A stretch of DNA of 15,877 bases from Bacillota bacterium (GCA_012799115.1 JAAZLY010000030.1:1-15877); one strand, 5' to 3'; shown: positions 1-7,869, counted from the stretch's first letter. Made by a program: numbers and translations. The notes: generated from the sequence alone by a model not told the origin.

Positions 1-1757
1 CCCCAATCTGGATGATGGGTGATCCATGGCAAGGCCAATGGCACGCCTACACTGGTGGCTGGGGTGCTGGTGCAGTGTACCGCGATCAAGGTCACATCTT
101 TGACCAAATGTACACCCGCAGAACCATGAGCCAACCTCTCTGGCAAGCACTAGAGCCAATTCCTGAGCTCGATGAAATCTCTGAAATGCTTTATTATAAG
201 AGATTCTCGACAATGGAAGAGAGAGCTGCACTTTATTCCAGAGCTTTGGAACTTGCTTTCCAAGACTCGCCACGTATCTACACTGTTGACCAAATCTCCT
301 ACGTACCTCGTCGTGCCGACGTTAGCGTAGCATCTGACCTAGCCCAAGGTATCTCCAGTACCGCTTTGTGGCCAAGCACGATTCGCCGCGGTGACGAAAT
401 TGGTGGTACAGTCACAATTGGTTCGCAACAAGTACTCGTTGAGCCATGGAACCCCGTAGGCGGCTCCAACTGGACATTTGACCAGTTACCAATGAGAGCT
501 ACCTTTGATCGTGGCTTCATCAGTAACCCATTTACCGGTAACTACATGCCTCACCGCATCGAGAAGATCGAAGTTACCGTACTTGAAGGTCTGCCCGTTG
601 CAAAAGAACCAGCATCCGACTGGGTAACCCTCGAGTTCGCACCTGAAATCCAAGTACCTGGTGACGCTTGGCTCTACTGGGATGGCTCCCTCGGACGCAT
701 GGTCACCGTTGACGAAGTGTACCCAGAAGGTCTAACAGCACCTCGTCACACTGTAATTCACTATCGCGAAGACCTTTTCGACACAGTACTATGGCATGAT
801 GGAAGCCCATACACTGTTGGCGATATGTTGCTACCAACCGTTCTAAGTTGGGATCGTGGATTTGCCGAGAGCGAAATCTTTGACCCAGCCGAAGAAGCAA
901 ACACCAAGACTGCTATGAACAATGCCCGTGGTTGGAGAATCATCTCCCTCGACCCATTCGTTTATGAAGTCTGGTCGCAATCTTGGTACATCGATGCCGA
1001 GCAAAACCTTGGCGATATCTTTGCCACGTTCTACAACTATGGTGCACAACCATGGCATACACTGGTTCTTGGTATGATGGCCGAAGCTAATGGCGAATTA
1101 GCCTTTACAGCTTCCAAAGCCAATACACTTGAAGCAGAGTGGCTCGGTTACAATATGGGACCAAGCTTGCCAATTCTTGACAAGCACCTTGACATTGCTA
1201 TTGAGAAAAACTACCTCCCATATGCTGACTTCCTAAGCCAGTATATCTCCGAGGAAGAAATTGCTACCCGCTATGCTAACGCAAAAGCCTGGTATCAAGA
1301 GAAGGGTCACTTCTGGATTGGTAATGGTCCTATGTATCTCGAAAAGGCCTACCCAACCGAGAGAATGGTCCACCTCAAGCGCTTTGAGCAATACTCAGAG
1401 CCAGCAGACAAGTGGTCGATGTTTGACCAACCAAGAATTGCTGAGGCAGAGCTTTCCGGCCCAACACGTGTAAGAGCCGGTGGCGAAATCGCCTTTGACG
1501 TTGAAATCACATTCGCTGGTGAGCCTTATGAGATGGAATACATCCAAGAAGTCAAGTACATCGTTCTTGATGCTACTGGCAGCGTTGCAATTAGCGGATA
1601 CGCAAACCCAGTTGCTGACGGATTGTTCCAGATCGTCTTGACTGAAGAAGAGACGAAGGCACTGCCTATCGGCTCCAACACCATCGAAGCAATCGTCCTC
1701 CCAACACTTGTAGCTAGCGCAACATTCACTGCGCACACCTTTGTAACATTGCCATAG
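1..1757 (+). CDS. Extracellular substrate-binding protein of a peptide-type ABC importer, SBP_bac_5-like (5' partial)
   Basis: This is the solute-capturing subunit of the importer encoded downstream. The frame is open to the left edge (Pro-Ile-Trp precede the first ATG at 12), so the N-terminus and any lipoprotein signal lie outside the window. Numbering from that ATG, residues 10-100 resemble the end of an SBP_bac_5 domain (GGWG, then an EER-ALY-RALELAF-DSPRIY pattern). Residues 143-345 resemble the start of another such domain: EPWNPVGGSNWTFD, P-TGNYMP-RIE, and LWHDGSPYTVGDM at 260-272, equivalent to the usual WHDG-p-TadDv. GNGPMYLEKA at 438-447 matches the family's GTGPY hinge. Residues 474-575 are strand-rich and Ig-like instead of a second lobe. 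The visible part alone is 581 residues, so the whole protein is larger than typical members of about 500-600. Substrate is unknown; peptides are likely, sugars or other solutes possible. Family assignment is fairly sure, domain layout is inference. Confidence 0.85.
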   Translation, partial: PIWMMGDPWQGQWHAYTGGWGAGAVYRDQGHIFDQMYTRRTMSQPLWQALEPIPELDEISEMLYYKRFSTMEERAALYSRALELAFQDSPRIYTVDQISYVPRRADVSVASDLAQGISSTALWPSTIRRGDEIGGTVTIGSQQVLVEPWNPVGGSNWTFDQLPMRATFDRGFISNPFTGNYMPHRIEKIEVTVLEGLPVAKEPASDWVTLEFAPEIQVPGDAWLYWDGSLGRMVTVDEVYPEGLTAPRHTVIHYREDLFDTVLWHDGSPYTVGDMLLPTVLSWDRGFAESEIFDPAEEANTKTAMNNARGWRIISLDPFVYEVWSQSWYIDAEQNLGDIFATFYNYGAQPWHTLVLGMMAEANGELAFTASKANTLEAEWLGYNMGPSLPILDKHLDIAIEKNYLPYADFLSQYISEEEIATRYANAKAWYQEKGHFWIGNGPMYLEKAYPTERMVHLKRFEQYSEPADKWSMFDQPRIAEAELSGPTRVRAGGEIAFDVEITFAGEPYEMEYIQEVKYIVLDATGSVAISGYANPVADGLFQIVLTEEETKALPIGSNTIEAIVLPTLVASATFTAHTFVTLP

Positions 1758-1790
1758 GTGGGAGACGAAGAAATCAACGCTAGACTCTAA

Positions 1791-1821
1791 AAGCGAGGGC
1801 GTGGAGTCCACGCCCTCGCTT
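1791..1821 (+). terminator. Strong intercistronic hairpin between binding-protein and permease genes
   Basis: Arms 1791-1805 and 1807-1821 are perfectly complementary. Allowing a real loop, the stem is about 13 bp, GC-rich, with loop GAGTC. It is followed by CTTCTGTTT, a modest T-rich stretch rather than a full T run. It sits 33 bases after the binding-protein stop and 35 before the oppB start. It is either a leaky terminator or a 3'-end stabiliser that raises binding-protein mRNA over permease mRNA, as seen in other importer operons. The structure is seen; the role is inferred. Confidence 0.72.
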
Positions 1822-1842
1822 CTTCTGTTTCAGATCAATACC

Positions 1843-1849
1843 GGGAGGT
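1843..1849 (+). promoter_or_regulatory. Ribosome binding site of the OppB-type permease gene
   Basis: GGGAGGT lies 7-8 bases before the ATG at 1857. It is the only strong Shine-Dalgarno sequence in the 99-base gap and fixes the start of the permease. No convincing -35/-10 promoter was seen in this gap. Confidence 0.8.
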
Positions 1850-1856
1850 ATAGGAA

Positions 1857-2990
1857 ATGCAAAATATTGAAACTGCGCAAGGACAGTCTGCAGCCATGCG
1901 TAAGCGCAAATTGAGTAGTCTCAATCGCGTTTTTAAGTATGTGCTCGTACGTGGACTGACCTTGCTCGTTACAGTAACGATCGGAGTATACCTAGCCATC
2001 TTAATTGCCAACGGCGGCGGCTATGTAGACGAGATGCGTAAGGGGCAAATCCGAGAACAGGTTTCCATTCAAATGGCAGGCGATCCAGAGAACGCCTTCT
2101 TAACGCTCCAAGAACGTAGGACGCTTGAGGAGAGTTTGGTTAACACCCAAATTCAACAGTTAGGCCTCGATCGCCCCTTCGCTATTAGGAGCTTTGAATA
2201 CTTGTGGAATGGTCTAACCCTCGACCTCGGAAGAGCCGATTATCTCCTTAGTGATAGCGGATCTCGCCAAGTTCGCGCGATTCTAGGAGAACGCTTAGGG
2301 CCAACACTTCTTCTCATGGCTACAGGCCAACTACTTCTATTTTTCAGTTCACTGGCCTTAGGACTATCTTTATCACGCCGTTACGGTAGTACTTTGGACA
2401 AATTGATTGTTGCCTTGGCGCCCACCAGTTCGGCTCCGGCGTGGTTTTACGGAATGTTCCTCATATTAATATTTGCAGCCGTTCTGGGCTGGTTACCCTT
2501 TGGCGGTATGGTTAGTGCACCACCACCAGAAACCACTTGGTTACGTGCGCTTAGCACACTAAAACACATGATATTACCAGTAACCGCTCTGCTAGTTTCC
2601 TCACTTTTCGTCAGCGCATACTCACGGAGGACCTTCTTCTTAATCTATTCTAGCGAGGACTACGTAGAGATGGCAAAGGCAAAGGGGCTATCGGATCGAG
2701 AAATCGAACGCCGTTATGTACTAAGACCCACACTACCGACAATCATTACAAGCTTCATGTTAACGATCATCGGACTGTGGACTGGGGCTATCGTTTTCGA
2801 ATCGGTATTTAACTGGCCGGGTATTGGTCGTTTGACCCAACAGGCAATTAATATGTTTGATACGCCCGTCATTGTAGCTACTACCGTTATTTATGCCTAC
2901 CTTTTGGCGATCACGATCTTCTTACTCGACATTATCTACGCCTTGGTTGACCCCAGAGTGAAAATCGGTGGAGGTGGAACTAGGTCATGA
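1857..2990 (+). CDS. oppB: ABC importer permease, OppB/DppB type
   Basis: One of the two membrane subunits that form the translocation path for the solute delivered by the upstream binding protein. The 377-residue product is a little longer than typical OppB (about 310-340). A basic cytoplasmic N-tail is followed by TM1 at about 28-50 and an outside loop to about 148 containing LGLDRPFAIRSFEYLWNGL and the LDLG element. The BPD_transp_1 core follows, with further helices at about 150-172, 186-212, 236-256, 296-318 and 340-363. The ATPase-docking EAA loop is at 265-294 (EDYVEMAKAKGLSDREIERR). The C-terminus has the usual family ending YALVDPR. The stop overlaps the start of the next permease as ATGA. 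The symbol is family-level only, since the substrate is not known. Confidence 0.92.
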   Translation: MQNIETAQGQSAAMRKRKLSSLNRVFKYVLVRGLTLLVTVTIGVYLAILIANGGGYVDEMRKGQIREQVSIQMAGDPENAFLTLQERRTLEESLVNTQIQQLGLDRPFAIRSFEYLWNGLTLDLGRADYLLSDSGSRQVRAILGERLGPTLLLMATGQLLLFFSSLALGLSLSRRYGSTLDKLIVALAPTSSAPAWFYGMFLILIFAAVLGWLPFGGMVSAPPPETTWLRALSTLKHMILPVTALLVSSLFVSAYSRRTFFLIYSSEDYVEMAKAKGLSDREIERRYVLRPTLPTIITSFMLTIIGLWTGAIVFESVFNWPGIGRLTQQAINMFDTPVIVATTVIYAYLLAITIFLLDIIYALVDPRVKIGGGGTRS

Positions 2991-4330
2991 AAGCAACACT
3001 AAGCAATTTCTTCCGCCAGATGAGAAGCTACCCATCGGCGGTCGTAGGCAGCATTATTATTCTCTTTTTGATCTTCATGGCTATCTATGCAATGATCGCT
3101 ATTCCCTATAGCGATGCTATAAGGCTTTGGAGGGGAGCAGACAGCGTCTGGATGGAAACTCCTCGGAATGCAGCACCTGCTTGGTTCAATTGGTTTTACC
3201 GTGAAAAGCAGCCCGAATCTATCATCATGCGAACTACAGATGATCCGAACTACAAACAAGTTGTGGATTTAGGTGGAGGAGTTGCCACCACTGATTTTGT
3301 GTTCGAATTTGATTATCAATATGATGGTTTCCCAACCGAAATGACCATGTTCTTTGATGCCAAATTCGTAGCATCAAGACCTAATGTGGCCCTCAAGTGG
3401 ATCACACCAGATGGTAGAGAGATTCCTCTGGCAGACTTAAGTGTTAGGGCCAGCGAGAACTACTCCATTTCGCAAGATACACGCGTAACACGTAGACTTG
3501 GTGGACTATCGCCTGAAAAAGGGCTCTTTGCTGATCCAGCAAACCCCAACAAGGTTCTTAAAGGAACCTATCAACTTGTTGGCGAAGGTTTAGTCTTTGA
3601 AGAGGGTTCCAGCGTTGATGCTTCCATGGTTATCTATGGAAAACTACACGGACTTGCAGGAACAGACCACAGACGCCGCGATATTACCATTGCACTCCTC
3701 TGGGGTACTCCAGTTGCTTTGGCCTTTGGTCTTGTAGCTGCTGTAGGTTCCTCGATTGCCACTATGTTCTTGGGTGCCGCCTCCGTGTGGTTTGGTGGGT
3801 GGATTGACTGGTTGATTCGTAGAGTTAACGAGGTTGTCATGATCCTTCCCCTCTTACCCATACTAATTATGATTGGCTTGTTCTACTCTCGAAGTATTTG
3901 GGTGATATTGGGTATTGTCATCCTACTGGGTATCTTCGGATCAGGAATTCTAAGTTACCGCGCTATGTTTTTGCAGGTAAAAGAATCAGGCTATATTGAT
4001 GCAGCCCGGGCTTACGGAGCTGGTAGTGGTCGGATCATTTTCCGTTACATGATCCCCAAGATCATCCCTACTCTGATTCCCGGATTTGTCACACAGGTGC
4101 CGTCCTTCGTATTCTTGGAGGCCACACTAGCCCTCCTCGGTTTGGGTGATCCCGTACTACCGACGTGGGGTAAACTCCTCAATGATGCCCAAACAAATGG
4201 CGCCTTGTTGAACGGCCATTTCTACTGGGTATTGGAGCCTGCGTTCTTACTCATGTTGGCTGGGTTCGGATTTGCTATGCTTGGTTTTGCCCTTGACCGC
4301 ATCTTTAACCCACGCCTAAGGGGGATATAA
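2987..4330 (+). CDS. oppC: ABC importer permease, OppC/DppC type, with large extracytoplasmic insertion
   Basis: Second membrane subunit of the importer, pairing with the upstream OppB-type protein. It is 447 residues; OppC/DppC proteins are usually about 290-310. TM1 is at about 17-39. The excess lies at about 41-220, between TM1 and the permease core: a soluble, strand-rich stretch (FVFEFDYQYDGFPTEMTMFF, VALKWITPDGREIPL, GTYQLVGEGLVFEEG) predicted to face outside. The core starts with LAGTDHRRRDITIALLWG (223-240), the counterpart of the family's LGTD-lGRD-lSRl-yG element but with RRD in place of GRD. The EAA loop is clear at 333-361 (ESGYIDAARAYGAGSGRIIF), and LLGLGDPVLPTWG (383-395) is typical. 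The start overlaps the oppB stop by 4 bases, and GGAGGTGG at 2970-2977 is the ribosome binding site. Family is sure; the role of the extra domain is unknown. Confidence 0.92.
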   Translation: MKATLSNFFRQMRSYPSAVVGSIIILFLIFMAIYAMIAIPYSDAIRLWRGADSVWMETPRNAAPAWFNWFYREKQPESIIMRTTDDPNYKQVVDLGGGVATTDFVFEFDYQYDGFPTEMTMFFDAKFVASRPNVALKWITPDGREIPLADLSVRASENYSISQDTRVTRRLGGLSPEKGLFADPANPNKVLKGTYQLVGEGLVFEEGSSVDASMVIYGKLHGLAGTDHRRRDITIALLWGTPVALAFGLVAAVGSSIATMFLGAASVWFGGWIDWLIRRVNEVVMILPLLPILIMIGLFYSRSIWVILGIVILLGIFGSGILSYRAMFLQVKESGYIDAARAYGAGSGRIIFRYMIPKIIPTLIPGFVTQVPSFVFLEATLALLGLGDPVLPTWGKLLNDAQTNGALLNGHFYWVLEPAFLLMLAGFGFAMLGFALDRIFNPRLRGI

Positions 4331-4337
4331 GATAACT

Positions 4338-5324
4338 ATGAGCGACAAGAAAGTAATGCTTGATGTTCAGAACCTAAAATTATACTTCCGCACCCAGGCT
4401 GGCCCTGTGCAAGCCGTGGATGACGTCAGTTTTCAACTGAAGCAAGGGCACACACTTGCAGTTGTCGGCGAGTCGGGCTGTGGAAAATCGTCGTTGGCCA
4501 AGGCCATCTTGCGCCTCTTGCCACGTAACATTTCGACCTATGAAGGCTCCATCATTTTTGATGGTCAAGACCTTATGACCTTTGACGATGAGAGATTTCG
4601 CCGGGAAATCCGCTGGATCAATATTGCCTCGGTTCCCCAGGCATCGATGAACTCTCTCAATCCTGTTGTACGTATCGAGGATCAGCTCATTGAGCCACTT
4701 TTGGTCCATGATAAGTTCAACAAACAGAAGGCGAAAGACAGGGTGGCCGAAGTCTTTGAAATCGTTGGCCTACCTGTAGACTTTTTGCAGCGCTATCCAT
4801 TCGAACTGAGTGGTGGTATGCGCCAAAGAGCCATCATCGCCATGGCTTTGGCATCTGATCCAAAGCTGATCGTACTTGATGAACCTTCTTCGGCTCTGGA
4901 TCTGTTGAGCCAGGCTAACCTGATGAATGTTCTCAAGAGAATTAAGCAAACGATCAACACAACATTCATCCTCATCACCCATGATATTGGTACAGCAAGT
5001 GAGCTTGCGGATGAAGTTGCCGTTATGTATGCTGGGAAGATGGTTGAGTACGCCTCTGCTGAGTACTTCTACACCGATGCGCACCACCCATACTCTCAAA
5101 AACTGATGGCGAGTGTGCCAACTCTGCGGGAAGACAAGGATCTTGCGTTTATTCCAGGCCAGCCCCCTTCCCTGATCAATCCACCAACAGGTTGCCGCTT
5201 TGCAGCCAGGTGCGAGAAGAGATTCGAGAAGTGCTCCATGCAACCACGTACAACAGATTTGGGGAATGGAGCAACTGTTCAGTGCTGGCTATTTGACGAG
5301 ACGGGAGAGGTGAAACATGCCTAG
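4338..5324 (+). CDS. oppD: ABC importer ATP-binding protein, OppD/DppD type
   Basis: Cytoplasmic ATPase that powers the importer, acting as a heterodimer with the following OppF-type protein. All nucleotide-binding motifs are present in 328 residues: Walker A GESGCGKS (44-51), Q-loop Gln101 in VPQASMNSLNP, signature LSGGMRQR (157-164), Walker B LIVLDEPSSALD (177-188) and switch His215 in LITHD. The oligopeptide-transporter C-terminal extension (oligo_HPY) starts at HHPYSQKLM (249-257). It contains Cys286, Cys292, Cys299 and Cys316, the pattern reported to hold an Fe-S cluster in some Opp/Dpp ATPases; iron-sulfur binding here is inferred. The gene begins 7 bases after the OppC-type stop and overlaps the OppF-type gene by 8 bases. 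Confidence 0.95.
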   Translation: MSDKKVMLDVQNLKLYFRTQAGPVQAVDDVSFQLKQGHTLAVVGESGCGKSSLAKAILRLLPRNISTYEGSIIFDGQDLMTFDDERFRREIRWINIASVPQASMNSLNPVVRIEDQLIEPLLVHDKFNKQKAKDRVAEVFEIVGLPVDFLQRYPFELSGGMRQRAIIAMALASDPKLIVLDEPSSALDLLSQANLMNVLKRIKQTINTTFILITHDIGTASELADEVAVMYAGKMVEYASAEYFYTDAHHPYSQKLMASVPTLREDKDLAFIPGQPPSLINPPTGCRFAARCEKRFEKCSMQPRTTDLGNGATVQCWLFDETGEVKHA

Positions 5325-6345
5325 TCTAGCAAAGACCTTACCGAATGGACAACCACAAAATCAGAAGGCAGTTCTTCGTATCGAGAACCTCCATACTTGG
5401 TTCGAGATACGGCGTATGGGCTTTTTCAAGGCTGGCGACGTTCGTGCTCTAGATGGGGCCACCTTCGAGCTCTACGAAGGCGAGACCATATCGATCGTTG
5501 GTGAGAGTGGCTGCGGCAAGAGTACACTAGCCAAGACCATCCTGGGAATCAACCATATCACGAAGGGATCCATCTTCTTTGAAGATCAAGATCTAAGTAC
5601 CTTAGATAAAGAGGGCTGGAAGCGTTATCGCTCAGCGATTGGGTATATCCAACAAGACCCATATGGTGCCCTCCCTCCCTTCATGACGGTACAACGTATT
5701 CTTGAAGAACCCATGAAGATCAATGGAATTACGGACAGAGCTGAACAGAAAAAGCGAATCCGACAGGTACTTGAAGAAGTAAAACTAGCGCCTATCGAGG
5801 ACTTTTTACCGAAGTTCCCCCACATGTTAAGTGGTGGACAACAACAACGCCTCGTTATTGCTAGAGCGATGATCTTGGATCCAAAGATGCTCATTGCTGA
5901 TGAGCCTGTATCCATGCTTGATGCATCTGTGCGGGTAGAGATTCTGCAACTTCTCCAGGCACTACAAAGAAGACACAACTTGGCAATTCTGTATATCACC
6001 CATGACCTGTCCACCGTAAGATACTTCTCAGAGCGTATTTTCGCTATGTACGGCGGAAAGATCATTGAAAAGTCGTCCACTACAGGACTCTTGGAGAAAC
6101 CGCTTCACCCTTATACAGCAGCGCTGTTTGAAGCAACATCCGATCCTGATGTGGAGAACCTGCACAGCTTTAAGGATGTACCGGCAGGTGAGCCACCAAG
6201 CTTGCTCAACCCACCACCAGGATGCAGATTCCATCCACGGTGCAAGAAGATGATTAAGGGCCTATGCGACCAACAGATGCCACCAGAGATCTGGGTACAC
6301 GAAGATCACGCAGCTGCATGCTGGCTCTACAAGGATCAGGCCTAA
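5317..6345 (+). CDS. oppF: ABC importer ATP-binding protein, OppF/DppF type
   Basis: Partner ATPase of the importer. The 342 residues contain Walker A GESGCGKST (62-70), Q-loop Gln113 in YIQQDPYGALPP, signature LSGGQQQR (171-178), Walker B MLIADEPVSMLD (191-202) and switch His229 in YITHD. The C-terminal oligo_HPY extension runs from LHPYTAALF (263-271) and has Cys303, Cys309, Cys317 and Cys335, the same spacing type as in the upstream ATPase. The start lies inside the end of oppD, with GGGAGAGGTG (5303-5312) as ribosome binding site, which indicates coupled translation. DEPVSMLDAS and the GYIQQDP element are typical of OppF rather than OppD. Confidence 0.95.
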   Translation: MPSLAKTLPNGQPQNQKAVLRIENLHTWFEIRRMGFFKAGDVRALDGATFELYEGETISIVGESGCGKSTLAKTILGINHITKGSIFFEDQDLSTLDKEGWKRYRSAIGYIQQDPYGALPPFMTVQRILEEPMKINGITDRAEQKKRIRQVLEEVKLAPIEDFLPKFPHMLSGGQQQRLVIARAMILDPKMLIADEPVSMLDASVRVEILQLLQALQRRHNLAILYITHDLSTVRYFSERIFAMYGGKIIEKSSTTGLLEKPLHPYTAALFEATSDPDVENLHSFKDVPAGEPPSLLNPPPGCRFHPRCKKMIKGLCDQQMPPEIWVHEDHAAACWLYKDQA

Positions 6346-6346
6346 A

Positions 6347-6586
6347 ATGAGAAGCCCGAAACGGCAAATGCTCATTGGTGGCGCGCTGGCCGTTGTGAGC
6401 TGGCTGGTGATATTTGCCATGGTGCTGGAGATACTGCCCCAGCACATTGAGTTATACATGGGTGCCTACATCGTGTCTTTAGTAGGCTTTGCCATCGGAA
6501 TGTTTGGGGCAGGAACCGCAATTCGCGAGAACATCAGAAAGCATCGTCAAGAGAACTATGATTATGACGACAATGAGTATGAATAA
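6347..6586 (+). CDS. Small two-helix membrane protein of unknown function
   Basis: The 79-residue product begins one base after the OppF-type stop and is clearly the last gene of the importer operon. It has a short basic N-tail (MRSPKRQ), two hydrophobic segments at about 8-30 and 37-57, then a basic stretch (RENIRKHRQ) and an acidic, tyrosine-rich end (YDYDDNEYE). By the positive-inside rule both ends are probably cytoplasmic. Possible upstream ribosome-binding bases are AAGGA and AGG within the end of oppF. I do not recognise a family. Tight linkage suggests a part in importer function or assembly, but this is inference. The compact position just before a terminator and the coherent membrane topology argue that it is a real gene. 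Confidence 0.72.
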   Translation: MRSPKRQMLIGGALAVVSWLVIFAMVLEILPQHIELYMGAYIVSLVGFAIGMFGAGTAIRENIRKHRQENYDYDDNEYE

Positions 6587-6590
6587 AGTC

Positions 6591-6613
6591 GAGCCGTGTC
6601 TTAGACACGGCTC
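6591..6613. terminator. Bidirectional terminator between the convergent operons
   Basis: GAGCCGTGTC (6591-6600) and GACACGGCTC (6604-6613) form a perfect 10-bp stem with a 3-base loop. On the + strand it is followed by TTGTTG, a weak T tract. On the - strand it is followed by GACTTTATTC, a better one. It lies 4 bases after the small membrane protein gene and overlaps the last three sense codons and stop of purD. Confidence 0.85.
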
Positions 6614-7869
6614 TTGTTGATCCCTCTCTGACCAATATCGGTACGGTAGAAAAATCTTGGTTGATCATGTTTTGCCAAGAAGGCATAGACGGCCCTGCAA
6701 GCGTCTTCTAGACAAGACCCTTTGCCTGCTGCAAGGTAGACTCTGCCACCAGAGCTGACGAGCTCCCCTGCCTCGCTTTGAGCCACTCCACTGAAAAAGA
6801 TGTCGGCTTCCTCGCCAGGGTCAAATATGGGTAACATGACTCCTGTTTCAAAGGATCCAGGGTAGCCTTCACTGGCCACAACGACTCCCACCATGGACTC
6901 ATCACTCCACTTCAGGGTAGGCCTTCGACCTTGGAGAATGCTGAGGATAGCCTCCACCAAGTCAGACTCGAGTCGCGGTAGGAGTACCTGGGTCTCTGGG
7001 TCGCCAAGACGGGCGTTAAACTCAATAACCTTAATGCCCTCCTTTGTCAGCATCAACCCGGCATAAAGAACCCCGGTGAAGGGCATTTCCTCCATGCTGA
7101 GCGCCTGAGCGACTGGTTCTAAGATCCGAACGGTCGCTTCTCTGATCACTTCTGCTGAGACTTGAGGGACGGGAGAATAAGCACCCATGCCTCCGGTATT
7201 GGGCCCTTGATCACCATCAAAAGCTCTTTTGTGATCTTGAGCCACATCAAGGGGAACCACGAGTGTTCCGTTAATGAGTGCCATCAAAGAGAACTCCTCC
7301 CCCTGCAAGAACTCTTCAACGATGACCCTTGAGGAAGCGTCACCAAATCGTCGCTCCAGTAACATTTCTGCCAAGGCCTCGATCGCCTCAGCGTGCGTCT
7401 GGGCCACCACCACACCCTTTCCGGCGGCCAGACCATCAGCCTTAATCACAAGGGGGAGAGACGATTCTTCTACATGCTTCTTGGCAGACTCAAAATCCAC
7501 AAATGTCCTGTATTCTGCCGTGGGAACTCCATATTTCCTCATCAACTCTTTCGCAAACGACTTGCTTCCTTCGATCTGAGCTGCCCTTTGTGAGGGTGCA
7601 AATACTTGAATCCCCTCTGCAAGCAAGCGATCGCTGAGACCTTCGACCAAGGGTTTTTCAGGTCCAATAATCACAAGCCCGATTTCTTCTCGCCTGCAAA
7701 ACTCTACCAACCCTTGATGATCGTCCTCATCATAAGGCAGAAGGGTCGCACAGCTGGCCATGCCTGGGTTACCTGGCGCAACATAAACCATTTGAACAAG
7801 GGGACTTGAAGCGATCTTTGCACAAAGAGCGTGTTCCCGGCCACCGCGGCCCACAATCAATACCTTCAC
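6601..7869 (-). CDS. purD: Phosphoribosylamine--glycine ligase (GAR synthetase)
   Basis: Second step of purine synthesis: joins phosphoribosylamine to glycine with ATP to give glycinamide ribonucleotide, in the cytoplasm. At 422 residues it has the normal length. It shows the N-terminal GRGGREHA (7-14) and APGNPG, then the ATP-grasp elements KADGLAAGKGV (143-153), DHKRAFDGDQGPNTGGMGAY (212-231) and EFNARLGDPETQ (283-294), and the family-like C-terminal FYRTDIGQRG. The start codon is GTG (7869-7867), with GGGGGTT as a likely ribosome binding site; it gives the exact family N-terminus MKVLIVG. The last gene of the purine operon, it starts 24 bases after the purH stop. Its stop codon forms the loop of the shared terminator. 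Confidence 0.97.
   Translation of the reverse strand: MKVLIVGRGGREHALCAKIASSPLVQMVYVAPGNPGMASCATLLPYDEDDHQGLVEFCRREEIGLVIIGPEKPLVEGLSDRLLAEGIQVFAPSQRAAQIEGSKSFAKELMRKYGVPTAEYRTFVDFESAKKHVEESSLPLVIKADGLAAGKGVVVAQTHAEAIEALAEMLLERRFGDASSRVIVEEFLQGEEFSLMALINGTLVVPLDVAQDHKRAFDGDQGPNTGGMGAYSPVPQVSAEVIREATVRILEPVAQALSMEEMPFTGVLYAGLMLTKEGIKVIEFNARLGDPETQVLLPRLESDLVEAILSILQGRRPTLKWSDESMVGVVVASEGYPGSFETGVMLPIFDPGEEADIFFSGVAQSEAGELVSSGGRVYLAAGKGSCLEDACRAVYAFLAKHDQPRFFYRTDIGQRGINKSRV

Noticed and set aside
1395..1811. 138-residue open frame on the - strand inside the binding-protein gene
   Set aside because: It lies antisense to a clear coding region, lacks family-like sequence and runs through the hairpin; it is a shadow frame.
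1758..1856. Possible separate promoter for the permease-ATPase genes
   Set aside because: No convincing -35/-10 pair was found; the hairpin and ribosome binding site account for most of the gap.
4770..5243. 157-residue open frame on the - strand inside oppD
   Set aside because: The + strand here encodes the OppD signature, Walker B and oligo_HPY segments; the antisense product shows no recognisable pattern.
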